Below are positions 52,796 through 60,633 of a stretch of 64,000 nucleotides of DNA, piece after piece. The notes under the pieces are model-generated. The model was not told where the DNA came from. It made no database searches and worked only from the letters and a program-made list of their open reading frames with translations. The stretch spans positions 1,240,001 through 1,304,000 of the forward strand of contig OY282455.1 in assembly GCA_958296195.1 (NCBI GenBank), read 5' to 3'. A program made the translations under genes and the position numbers. Within the stretch, counting starts at the first letter, position 1. Every line of letters begins with the position of its first letter. The DNA comes from an uncultured Pseudomonadales bacterium (GTDB lineage: Bacteria > Pseudomonadota > Gammaproteobacteria > Pseudomonadales > Azotimanducaceae).

Positions 52796-54664
52796 ATGGT
52801 CACTGCAATCTGCGGGGTATGGGGCGCAGGCGGATACGTGGAGCGGTCGCTGGACGCGATGCTGGGGACGCTCTCCGACCACGGTCCGCACAGCGGAAGG
52901 TGGACAGGAAGCACCATCGGTCTGGGACGCCGGGGTCGCCCGGTCACCCGGGAGGATCTCTCGGAGCCCGCATTCGCCGTTGATGCGGGTGCCGGGCTCG
53001 TGGCGGCCGCGGCCGCCCGGCTCGACGACCGCGACGCACTCTGCGACGCGCTGGGGATCCCGCGCCCCAAACGCGCCGGCCTCGCCGACGTCGAGCTGAT
53101 TCTGCGGGCGTGGGCGCACTGGGGCCGGCAATGCCCTGCGCATCTGCTAGGCGACTACGCGTTTGCTGTGTGGGACGCGGGGAGGCGCAGGCTGCACATC
53201 GTTCGGGACGCCGTCGGCATTCGCCCGCTGTACTACGCCGAGACGAGGCGCGGCCTCGTGTTCGCAAGCACGGTCGAGGCGGTGCTCGCCGTACCGGAGG
53301 TTCCACGCGCACTCAACGAAGCGGCGGTGGCGGAGCATCTGAGCAGCCAGGAGCTGCGGAGCAACACCCGCACGTTTTACGAGGCGGTGCGCAAGGTTCC
53401 CTCCGGGTCGATGCTCACGGTCGAAGCGGGGGAGGGCGGGGAGGGGGGAGAGCCGCGGCGAATGCGCACTCGCACCACAAGGCATTGGCATCCCGAGGAC
53501 GCGCCGGCGGCACCGCCCGCGTCGGACGAAGCGTACGCGGAGGAGTTTCTCGACCTGTATGCGTGGGCGGTGCGGGAGCGCCTCCGCGGCGGCCCCGTGG
53601 GCGTGCATCTGAGCGGCGGCCTGGACTGCTCGAGCATTGCGGTGCTCGCGGCCCGGGAGCTGCGGCGGACGGCGCACCCGCCGCCGCTCGCCTTCAGTTG
53701 GCAGCCGCCTCGCGAAGACGTGCTGCCATGCAGCCTGTGCGCGCATGAGTACGCTCTCATCGACGCGGTGTGCGAACGCGAAGACCTGCAGGTGCTCCAC
53801 TGCTCGCCGCAGCCGGAGGACGTCTTGAGGGTGCTGCAGTCCGACGGGACGCTGCCCGGGGTGCATGTGCACATGAACGAGGAGCCGGTGCAGCGTTGCG
53901 CAGCGGAGCAGGGTGTGCGGGTGATGCTGTCGGGCTGGGGCGGCGACGAGGGAGTGTCCCACAACGGCGCCGGACACCGACAGGAGCTGCTGTTGGGTGG
54001 GCAGTGGCGGAAGCTGGCGGTGGAGTGCCGTGCACAGGATGCGCCCTTGACCTATTTCCTGGGGTACATCGTGCTGCCGCTCGCGTTCCCGCGGCTCGCG
54101 TCCGGCCTCCACAGATGGCGCAGGGGCAAGCGGTTCCGGCGGGACTGGCTCATGGATCCGGTGTTCGCGCGCCGCGCCAAGCGTCCAGCCGCGTGGGGAA
54201 GGATGGGGATCGGGGTGCGCAACCGCCAACTGGAAAACTTTGGGGAGGGAGGACCCACGAGGCGCATCGAGGGATGGGCTGCAAGCGGCGCCCGCCGGGG
54301 CATCGAGTACCGCTACCCGTTGCTGGACCGCCGGATTGTGGAGTTCGCGCTGGGACTGCCGCCCGAGCAGTTCCGCCGGGGGAGGTGGGGACGGTGGCTG
54401 ATGAGGCATGCGCTGCGGGGCGTTCTGCCGGAGCAGGTGTGCTGGAGCCTGCGCAAGGCCGACCCGGCGAGGCAGGGGGCGTTGATGCACGCGCTGGCCG
54501 AGGCCGCGCCGGCGGTGCGCCGGCGGATCGACGAACGCGGAGGCGGAGAACGTGCGCAGTACGTTCACATGCGACGGCTCATGGAGAGACTGGGGGCGCA
54601 CGAGAGCGAATTGCTGCGCGAACCGGGAGTGGTGCGGAACGCGCTCCTGCTGCTCGACTTCTGA
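52796..54664 (+). CDS. Asparagine-synthetase-like macrolactam synthetase (lasso-cyclase-like)
   Basis: 622 residues from the ATG at 52796, with GGGAGGG about ten bases before it. The N-terminal glutaminase-like domain has the family Cys at position 6 (TAICGVWGAGG) rather than 2, so glutaminase activity is doubtful, as in lasso-peptide cyclases. LGDYAFAVWDAGRRRLHIVR DAVG-like features follow. The synthetase domain has the ATP-binding motif GVHLSGGLDCSSIAVLA and the GWGGDEG loop. Such enzymes adenylate a side-chain carboxyl and close a macrolactam in lasso peptides. It is upstream of the precursor genes. Real asparagine synthesis is a less likely alternative. Confidence 0.75.
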   Translation: MVTAICGVWGAGGYVERSLDAMLGTLSDHGPHSGRWTGSTIGLGRRGRPVTREDLSEPAFAVDAGAGLVAAAAARLDDRDALCDALGIPRPKRAGLADVELILRAWAHWGRQCPAHLLGDYAFAVWDAGRRRLHIVRDAVGIRPLYYAETRRGLVFASTVEAVLAVPEVPRALNEAAVAEHLSSQELRSNTRTFYEAVRKVPSGSMLTVEAGEGGEGGEPRRMRTRTTRHWHPEDAPAAPPASDEAYAEEFLDLYAWAVRERLRGGPVGVHLSGGLDCSSIAVLAARELRRTAHPPPLAFSWQPPREDVLPCSLCAHEYALIDAVCEREDLQVLHCSPQPEDVLRVLQSDGTLPGVHVHMNEEPVQRCAAEQGVRVMLSGWGGDEGVSHNGAGHRQELLLGGQWRKLAVECRAQDAPLTYFLGYIVLPLAFPRLASGLHRWRRGKRFRRDWLMDPVFARRAKRPAAWGRMGIGVRNRQLENFGEGGPTRRIEGWAASGARRGIEYRYPLLDRRIVEFALGLPPEQFRRGRWGRWLMRHALRGVLPEQVCWSLRKADPARQGALMHALAEAAPAVRRRIDERGGGERAQYVHMRRLMERLGAHESELLREPGVVRNALLLLDF

Positions 54665-54768
54665 GGACGGAGGCAGTGAAATCTGATAGCCTACCCGGGC
54701 CGTCCGCAAAGCGCGGGCGGGTCCAATATTCAATGGACGGCACGAACACAAACGGAGGAAAACGGTAA

Positions 54769-54930
54769 AATTCTCGAACAGGAACACTCGGAGACCACGA
54801 CAGCCAGGGGGGTAGGAAATCATGGTCAAAGCCGGTCGTCCGCCTCATGGACGAGGTCATGTGGACTTCGTCAGGATTTTCAGGGTGTATCCCCTCCGGC
54901 AGATTTGAGTGCGAAGAAAGGAATGGCTAA
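54769..54930 (+). pseudogene. Second RiPP-precursor-like sequence, probably broken
   Basis: After a stop at 54766-54768 this frame reads RKSWSKPVVRLMDEVMWTSS followed by GFSGCIPSGRFECEERNG and TAA. The leader part WSKPVVRLMD matches WSKPSIRAMD in the precursor at 55034-55240. The upstream part has no ATG in this frame. An ATG at 54733 is in frame but is stopped after 11 codons, and a leader-like stretch (ILEQEHSETTTAR) lies in another frame across a run of six Gs at 54807-54812. A start-codon loss and a frameshift would explain both. A translated gene with an ATT start is a weaker alternative. Confidence 0.5.
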
Positions 54931-55033
54931 GATACCGTGTCGTAGCGGTGACGGCAGGGGAATCCGTGGGGGGGATGAATGCCGGGTATTCGAGCATCGA
55001 GTGCGACATCGGGTATTCAACGGAGGGAGAGCG

Positions 55034-55240
55034 ATGACGACGAAGACAGTTGACGAATCCACGTCTGACGGCGACGTGGGACTGAAACGACCCTGGAGCA
55101 AGCCGTCCATCCGTGCTATGGATGCGCTGCACGACAGGATCTACTCCCACTCCATCCAGGCCACGGGCACGGGGGGGTATAGGTGTGTTACCAGGGGGAA
55201 TTTCTGTCATGAAGACGAATACTATCACCCGGTTTCGTAG
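55034..55240 (+). CDS. RiPP precursor peptide (lasso-like leader)
   Basis: 68 residues from the ATG at 55034, with GGAGGGA nine bases before it. The leader carries KRPWSKPSIRAMD, a W/YxxPx[I/L] motif of the type bound by RRE proteins in lasso systems. The tail reads TGTGGYRCVTRGNFCHEDEY then YHPVS, with two Cys six residues apart. The best classical lasso reading is a core starting at Gly55 (GNFCHEDEYYHPVS), with Thr at -2 and Asp/Glu at positions 7/8. A core starting at the earlier Gly-Gly has no Asp/Glu at positions 7-9. The core is therefore uncertain. Confidence 0.7.
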   Translation: MTTKTVDESTSDGDVGLKRPWSKPSIRAMDALHDRIYSHSIQATGTGGYRCVTRGNFCHEDEYYHPVS

Positions 55241-55303
55241 CGCCCTACCTGCCTGCCTACCGTCGGCGGTGCCCTCGCACGGGAACACGAGGGGCATTTC
55301 AAC

Positions 55304-55456
55304 ATGAATAGCAAAGTAACGATTCCGCTGGCGGCGGTGTTTTTGATGGGCATCGTAGGGTGTACACGGTCGGATGAAGAAGCTGCGTGCGAGTCGCCCT
55401 ACGGATGTGTGCCCTCACGGTACATCGACGCAACCTGCTACGGAACGACGGCTTGA
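55304..55456 (+). CDS. Small Cys-rich lipoprotein-like peptide coupled to the hydroxylase
   Basis: 50 residues beginning NSKVTIPLAAVFLMGIVGC, a hydrophobic N-terminus with a lipobox-like IVGC. The rest has three more Cys: ACESPYGCVPSRYIDATCYG. Its stop codon overlaps the start of the hydroxylase gene by one base (TGATG), strong evidence that it is translated. The C-terminal GCVPS resembles GCIPS in the second precursor-like sequence, so it may be another substrate peptide; a stand-alone lipoprotein is the alternative. I do not recognise a family. Confidence 0.6.
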   Translation: MNSKVTIPLAAVFLMGIVGCTRSDEEAACESPYGCVPSRYIDATCYGTTA

Positions 55457-56088
55457 TGAGGCGAACCCCGTCAAAGCCTGGTATGAAGGCGGTCGAAAAG
55501 CCGGACCGGGTGCGGCGGCTCGTCCCGGTGGAGGTGGCGGCGTTGCGCGGGCGGGTCGCAGGAATCTCGGAGCGGGTGTGGCGGAAGGAGAGCGGGCGCC
55601 GGGAGAACGACTACCCGTGCTTCGGGCATACGCGCCACATCCTCTTCCGGTTCGTGCCGCGGGTGCGGGCGACCGCCTGTTGGTACGCAAATCCGTCCTG
55701 GTTTGCCTGGAGCGGGATGCTGCTGCCGCTGATGGAGCGGGCCGCGGCGCTCTACGGATACGCGCAGCCGGTGTATCCCAAGGCCATGCTCGCCCGGCTC
55801 GCGGCCGGGCGCGGGATTGACGCGCACATGGACAACGGGCGCCTGAACCCCTTCACCCACAAAATCCATGTGCCTTTGGAGACGAACCCGCAGGCGACGC
55901 TGACGGTGCGGGACGAGGTGTTCCACCTGAAGGCCGGCTACGCATGGGAGGTGAACAACCTCGCCCCGCACGGGGCGTTCAACGGCGGCGCGCGCGACCG
56001 CGTCCATTTCATCTTCGAGGTGATGGAGGGCGCGGGAACGCAATGGGTGGAGACCCGGACAGCGCCGACCGCGCGGGTCGCCAACTGA
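55456..56088 (+). CDS. Aspartyl/asparaginyl beta-hydroxylase-like Fe(II)/2-oxoglutarate oxygenase
   Basis: 210 residues. The metal and 2-oxoglutarate site is visible as GIDAHMDNGRLNPFTHKIHV and, 60 residues later, VNNLAPHGAFNGGARDRVHF followed by IFEV. This fits the aspartyl/asparaginyl beta-hydroxylase family (PF05118). In RiPP clusters such enzymes hydroxylate Asp or Asn in the peptide, and beta-hydroxylated lasso peptides are known. The start overlaps the upstream 50-residue peptide by one base. It is the last gene of the cluster before bamE. Confidence 0.75.
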   Translation: MRRTPSKPGMKAVEKPDRVRRLVPVEVAALRGRVAGISERVWRKESGRRENDYPCFGHTRHILFRFVPRVRATACWYANPSWFAWSGMLLPLMERAAALYGYAQPVYPKAMLARLAAGRGIDAHMDNGRLNPFTHKIHVPLETNPQATLTVRDEVFHLKAGYAWEVNNLAPHGAFNGGARDRVHFIFEVMEGAGTQWVETRTAPTARVAN

Positions 56089-56163
56089 AGCGCGAAGCTC
56101 CGCCGCCGCGGGCCGGCAAGACGCCCGAACCCAGCCCCCTGAACGCCCCCAACACCGCAAACC

Positions 56164-56178
56164 GCCCCAAAGAGGGGC
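56164..56178 (+). terminator. Small hairpin after the RiPP cluster
   Basis: A GCCCC/GGGGC stem with a five-base loop lies 75 bp after the hydroxylase stop. It lacks a T-run, so termination strength is uncertain. The rest of 56089-56300 shows no gene. Confidence 0.25.
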
Positions 56179-56300
56179 TGAACACACCCTTCGGCCCCCT
56201 TCCGCCCGGCCAAACCCACGCCGCAGGGGAGCGCGGAACGCCAAACAAAGCGCAAAAAAAGCTGCAGCGCAAGTGTCTTGAAATAGTGTCGGTCTTGGTT

Positions 56301-56732
56301 TTAGGTCCCGTCGGCTTCCGCTGCTTCGGAATTCTGTGTGCTGCTGGGCGCGTAGTCGCCGGTGAATGACGAGAGCAGGTCATTCTCAAAATGCAGGGTC
56401 ACGCGCTTCTCGTCCGTGAAGCGGCCCGGTGCTTCTATGGTGTAGATATAGTCCCAGCGGTCCTGGTTGAAGGTGTTGCGCACCACCGGCTCGCCCATCA
56501 CGAAAGCCACCTGCTCCCGCGTCATGCCCGGCTTCAGGCGGTCGATCATCTCTTGGGTGATGACGTTGCCCTGCTGCACGGTGATCTTATGCACCCGGGG
56601 CATCTTGAAGCTGATCTTGGGCATCTTCGGCTTGGGCATGGCGCACCCGATCAACAGCGCCGCACAAGCTATGCACAAGGCGGTGCGCAGCAACCGCCGC
56701 CCGCCTTGGGCGCCACATTTAACGTCCGTCAC
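56301..56732 (-). CDS. bamE: Outer-membrane assembly lipoprotein BamE (SmpA/OmlA)
   Basis: 143 residues from a GTG at 56732. The lipobox is ALLIGCAM. The SmpA/OmlA fold follows: GNVITQEMIDRLKPGMTREQ, VAFVMGEPVVRNTFNQDRWD. It is part of the BAM complex that inserts outer-membrane proteins. It lies opposite recN's usual neighbour rnfH, now separated by the RiPP cluster. Confidence 0.92.
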   Translation of the reverse strand: MTDVKCGAQGGRRLLRTALCIACAALLIGCAMPKPKMPKISFKMPRVHKITVQQGNVITQEMIDRLKPGMTREQVAFVMGEPVVRNTFNQDRWDYIYTIEAPGRFTDEKRVTLHFENDLLSSFTGDYAPSSTQNSEAAEADGT

Positions 56733-56918
56733 ATGGCCTCGGCAACGTTGTTGACAGGCTCCTCTTGGGTGCGGCCCTAGCTTAGGCTGCCTAGTATGGA
56801 GAGGAATTCGCAGCATCTTAGTGACAAGTTGTCCCAGTGGGGGTGGATGGTGGTGGCTGAACGCATTCTACTACAGCAGATCGAGTAGGCTCGAAGGGAA
56901 TGCCGCGGCGGCGTCCGC

Positions 56919-58580
56919 TTAGGGGCCGCTTCCCGTCCTTCGCTCGGCGCCGTCCAGCAGTGTGCGGGCGTAGGCGCGGGTCTCGTCCGTCAAGTCGGCC
57001 CCGGCGAGCATTCGGGCGACCTCCTCCACCCGGTCGGCGGCGGTGACTTGGCGCAGATGCACGTCTTGGGCGGCGTCCTTCTCCACCACTAGGTGGTTGT
57101 CGCCAAGAGCGGCCACCTGCGGAGCGTGGGTGACGCAGAGGACCTGGGTGCGGGCGCCGAGGTCGCGCAGCATGCGGCCTAGGACGTCGGCGGTGGCGCC
57201 GCCGACGCCCACGTCTGCCTCGTCGAGCACCAGCGAAGGAAGCTGCGCCCGTTGCGCGGCGACCACGCAGACGGCTAAGTCGATGCGCGCCCGCTCGCCG
57301 CCGGAGGCGATCTTCGCCAAGCTGCCGGCCGGATACTTGGGATTGGTGGTGACGTGGAACTCCAGGGTTTCCAAGCCGCGCTCGGAGTTGGCCGCCTCGA
57401 AGCGGATGTCCAAGGCGCCCCCCTTGATGCCCAAGGCGTTCATGCGGGCGCTGACTGCGGCGGCGAAGCCGCTGGCGGACTGACGGCGCTGCTGGCTGAC
57501 CGAGCCGGCGATGCGTTCAAACTCCGCCCTTTGCCGTTCGGCCTCCGCTTGCAGCCCTTGCAGCTCATCCTGCCCGGCGTGCAGGGTGTTGAACTCCTGT
57601 TCGAGGCGTTCGACCTGCTGCGCAAGCTGCTCCGGGGGGCAACGATGCTTGCGGGCCAGGTCCTGAACGCGGTCCAAGAGCTCCGACAGTTGCGCCAAAT
57701 GATCCGGGTCCATCTCGAAGGCGTCGATGTAGCCGCTGAGGTCGCGCACTGCGTCATCAACCAGCCCCACCGCCGAACCGAGCGCTTGCCGAGCGCTCTG
57801 CAGGCTGGGATGGTCGTCGTCTATGCCGCCAAGCAGCCGCTCGGCTTGGCGGGCGTCGGCCAGGTCCGACAGCCTCTCGATGGCGTGCTGGACGGCCTCG
57901 TGAATGCTCTGCGCCTGGGAGAGGCGCCGAAACTCCCCCTGCATGGATTCGAACTCGCCATGCGCCAAGTTCAGGGTGTGCAACTCATCGAGTTGATAAC
58001 CCAGCAGGCTGGCGCGTTGCGCGGCATTGGCCACCTTGGCCTTGAGCGCCTGCAACGCCTTTTCGGTGCGCCGCCAAGCCCGATGCGCCTGGGCCATGCC
58101 GCGCCGGTCCGCTGCCGCCACGCCGTAGGCGTCCAGCAGATCCAGTTGCACGTCCCTTCTGGTCAGGCGCTGGTTCTCGCCTTGGCCGTGGATGTCCAGC
58201 AGCCCGTCGGTGAGGTCGCGCAGCACTTGCAGAGTCACCGGTGCGCCGTTGATGAAGGCGCGGGAGCGTCCATCCCGTCCGATCACGCGCCGCGCCAAGC
58301 AGCGCTCCGGCTCGTGGGCATCGGCAAGCTCGTGCTCACCGAGATAGTCCAAAGCCCGTCTGTTGCCGGCCAAGTCGAACTCCGCAGCCACCTCGGCGCG
58401 GGCGGCGCCGGGACGGATCAGATCGGCGCTGGCCCTTTCGCCGAGCACCAAGGCCAGCGCGTTCATCAGGATGGATTTGCCGGCGCCGGACTCCCCGGTC
58501 ACCACCGTCAGGCCGTCGGCAAAGCCGATGTCCAACCGTGCAACCAGCGCAAAGTCCAGAATGGTCAACTGCCTGAGCAA
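56919..58580 (-). CDS. recN: DNA repair protein RecN
   Basis: 553 residues, an SMC-like ATPase: LTILDFALVARLDIGF, Walker A VTGESGAGKSILMNALAL, a coiled-coil middle, and IASGGERARIDLAV plus VLDEADVGVGG in the C-terminal lobe. RecN acts in double-strand-break repair. No clear LexA box was seen upstream. Confidence 0.95.
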   Translation of the reverse strand: MLRQLTILDFALVARLDIGFADGLTVVTGESGAGKSILMNALALVLGERASADLIRPGAARAEVAAEFDLAGNRRALDYLGEHELADAHEPERCLARRVIGRDGRSRAFINGAPVTLQVLRDLTDGLLDIHGQGENQRLTRRDVQLDLLDAYGVAAADRRGMAQAHRAWRRTEKALQALKAKVANAAQRASLLGYQLDELHTLNLAHGEFESMQGEFRRLSQAQSIHEAVQHAIERLSDLADARQAERLLGGIDDDHPSLQSARQALGSAVGLVDDAVRDLSGYIDAFEMDPDHLAQLSELLDRVQDLARKHRCPPEQLAQQVERLEQEFNTLHAGQDELQGLQAEAERQRAEFERIAGSVSQQRRQSASGFAAAVSARMNALGIKGGALDIRFEAANSERGLETLEFHVTTNPKYPAGSLAKIASGGERARIDLAVCVVAAQRAQLPSLVLDEADVGVGGATADVLGRMLRDLGARTQVLCVTHAPQVAALGDNHLVVEKDAAQDVHLRQVTAADRVEEVARMLAGADLTDETRAYARTLLDGAERRTGSGP

Positions 58581-58584
58581 GTTC

Positions 58585-58612
58585 TTGACGCCGCCGAAAA
58601 ATGCATCATATT
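58585..58612 (+). promoter_or_regulatory. Likely sigma70 promoter for hrcA
   Basis: TTGACG at 58585-58590 and CATATT at 58607-58612 are 16 bp apart, about 100 bp before the hrcA start. No CIRCE sequence (TTAGCACTC-N9-GAGTGCTAA) is seen here. Confidence 0.4.
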
Positions 58613-58714
58613 ACTTGAGGTAGGGCCATCGTCGGGCTACTTGCAGCAACGGGAAAGCGGGCGTGGCGTGGCGTTTGCAATGAACGGGAGCGTCCTGCTG
58701 CGCGGAAGAAAACC

Positions 58715-59752
58715 ATGCAAGTCTTGACCGGGGTTGACGACCGCACCGAACAGATCTTCAAGCTGTTGGTGGAGTCCTACATCACCAATGGCCGCCCGGT
58801 GGCCTCCAAGGCTTTGGCCGGGCAGCCGAGCGTGGCGGTCAGCGCCGCCACGGTGCGCAACATCATGGCCCGTCTGGAGACCCGGGGGCTGGTCAAGTCC
58901 CCGCACACTTCGGCCGGCAAGGTGCCCACCAGCCAAGGCCTGCGCTTCTTCGTCGATAGCATGCTGGCGGTGGAGGCACTTGACGAAGCCGAGCAGCGTT
59001 CCTTGGAGAACGGCGTGAACCCCGACCTGCCTCCGTCCGAGATGATCGAAGCCGTCTCCCAAATGCTGTCCCGCATCACCGAGCTCACCTGCGTCGTCAC
59101 CCTGCCCCGGCGGGACCAGTCGGCGCTGCGGCATGTGGAGTTCCTCAACTTGGACGGCGACCGCTTGCTGGCGATTCTGGTGTTCAACGATCGGGAGGTG
59201 CAGAACCGCGTCATCCACACGGACCGCAAGTACGATGAGGCGGATTTGGTGCGGGCGGCCAACTTCATCAACCAGGAATTCGGCGGGCTGTCCTTGGTGG
59301 AGGTGCGCAACGGCCTCATCGCCTCCATGCAGCGGGACAAGGACCGCATGGACAGCCTGCTGCAGGCGGCGCTGGACATGGCGTCCAGGGCGTTCGCCGA
59401 GGAGCCGGCCCAAGACAAGGGGTTCGTCGTGGCCGGGGAGTCCAACTTGCTCGACATCAGCGAGGACACGGAGACGGTGCGTGGCTTGTTCGAGGCGTTT
59501 TCCCAAAAAGGCTCCATCCTGCACCTGCTGGACCGCTGCCTGAACACTGAGGGCATTCAACTGTTCATCGGCGAGGAGTCCGGCTACAACGTGCTGGACG
59601 AACTGAGCCTAGTGTCGTCCTCCTACTCCGTGAACGGCCGCATCGCCGGTGTGCTCGGCGTGGTGGGGCCGACGCGCATGGCCTACCAAAAGGTCATCCC
59701 GGTGGTGGACGTCACCGCCCACCTGCTCGGCGACGCGCTGCAGCATCCCTGA
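58715..59752 (+). CDS. hrcA: Heat-inducible transcription repressor HrcA
   Basis: 345 residues: a winged-helix N-terminus (VRNIMARLETRGLVKSPHTS then AGKVPTSQGLRFFVD) and the HrcA ligand domain (GPTRMAYQKVIPVVDVTA). HrcA represses heat-shock genes by binding CIRCE. It leads hrcA-grpE-dnaK-dnaJ, all on the plus strand. Confidence 0.95.
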   Translation: MQVLTGVDDRTEQIFKLLVESYITNGRPVASKALAGQPSVAVSAATVRNIMARLETRGLVKSPHTSAGKVPTSQGLRFFVDSMLAVEALDEAEQRSLENGVNPDLPPSEMIEAVSQMLSRITELTCVVTLPRRDQSALRHVEFLNLDGDRLLAILVFNDREVQNRVIHTDRKYDEADLVRAANFINQEFGGLSLVEVRNGLIASMQRDKDRMDSLLQAALDMASRAFAEEPAQDKGFVVAGESNLLDISEDTETVRGLFEAFSQKGSILHLLDRCLNTEGIQLFIGEESGYNVLDELSLVSSSYSVNGRIAGVLGVVGPTRMAYQKVIPVVDVTAHLLGDALQHP

Positions 59753-59760
59753 TGGAACCA

Positions 59761-59789
59761 ACTTGATTCTTTCTTTGCCGGCCCCATTG
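59761..59789 (+). promoter_or_regulatory. Sigma32 heat-shock promoter for grpE
   Basis: CTTGATT and CCCCATTG are separated by 13 bases, close to the sigma32 consensus (CTTGAA, CCCCAT), just before grpE. Confidence 0.75.
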
Positions 59790-59820
59790 TTCAGGGCTGG
59801 AAATTGGGCGAGGGCGCAGC

Positions 59821-60483
59821 ATGGCGAAAAAATCCCCGAAGGCAGCCGGTGCGGAGCCGGCCGCGGCAACCGCGCAAGCAACCCCGGCTGCGGAGCAAGC
59901 GGCGGCGGAACCCGCTGCGGACGCCCCGTCAATGGCGGCGGAGGATTCCGGCAAAGAAGTGGACGGGGGCGACGGGGGGCAGGGCGCCGATGCAGCGGCG
60001 CTGCAAGCCGCCTTGGAGTCCGCCAACGCGGAGATTGGGCAACTGAAGGATAGGGCGCTGCGCGCCCAGGCGGAAGTGGAGAACATCCGCCGCCGCGCCG
60101 CAAAGGATGTGGAGAACGCCCGTAAGTTCGCCTTGGAGCGCTTCGCCGGGGACCTGCTGCCGGCCTTGGACGGCTTGGAGAAGTCCGCCGAAAGCGCCGC
60201 CTCCGCAACCGACGTCAAGGCCGTGGCCGAAGGCGTTGCGCTCTCTTTCAAGCTCCTGACGGACACCTTGAGGAAAAACGGCGTCGAGCCGATCGACCCC
60301 CTTGGCGAACCCTTTGATCCGACCCGCTCCGAAGCCATGGCCATGGTGGAGAACCCGGATGCGGAGCCGAACTCCGTCATGGAGGTGATGCAGAAGGGCT
60401 ACCTGCTGAACGGTCGGTTGGTGCGCGCCGCCAAGGTGATCGTCGCCAAGGCCCCCGAGGTGGCGGGCGAGGGCGAGGGCTAG
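59821..60483 (+). CDS. grpE: Nucleotide exchange factor GrpE
   Basis: 220 residues with an Ala/Glu-rich start (about 65 residues), the long helix RALRAQAEVENIRRRAAKDV and the beta-domain PDAEPNSVMEVMQKGYLLNG. It drives ADP release from DnaK. Confidence 0.95.
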   Translation: MAKKSPKAAGAEPAAATAQATPAAEQAAAEPAADAPSMAAEDSGKEVDGGDGGQGADAAALQAALESANAEIGQLKDRALRAQAEVENIRRRAAKDVENARKFALERFAGDLLPALDGLEKSAESAASATDVKAVAEGVALSFKLLTDTLRKNGVEPIDPLGEPFDPTRSEAMAMVENPDAEPNSVMEVMQKGYLLNGRLVRAAKVIVAKAPEVAGEGEG

Positions 60484-60530
60484 TCGAGGCGTCTGCTGCG
60501 CTGCGCCCTGCACGGAACGGCGGGTTGGCG

Positions 60531-60558
60531 CATTGAAATGGCCCTGTGCGCCCCCATA
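60531..60558 (+). promoter_or_regulatory. Sigma32 heat-shock promoter for dnaK
   Basis: CATTGAAA and CCCCATAG are about 13 bases apart, matching the sigma32 consensus, 76 bp before the dnaK ATG. dnaK therefore has its own heat-shock promoter in addition to the one before grpE. Confidence 0.75.
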
Positions 60559-60633
60559 GACAGTTGACGGACTTAAGCCCCGCCCAGCCGCCGGACTGAG
60601 CGGAATTAACAGCAAACTTGGAGCGACCGCAAA

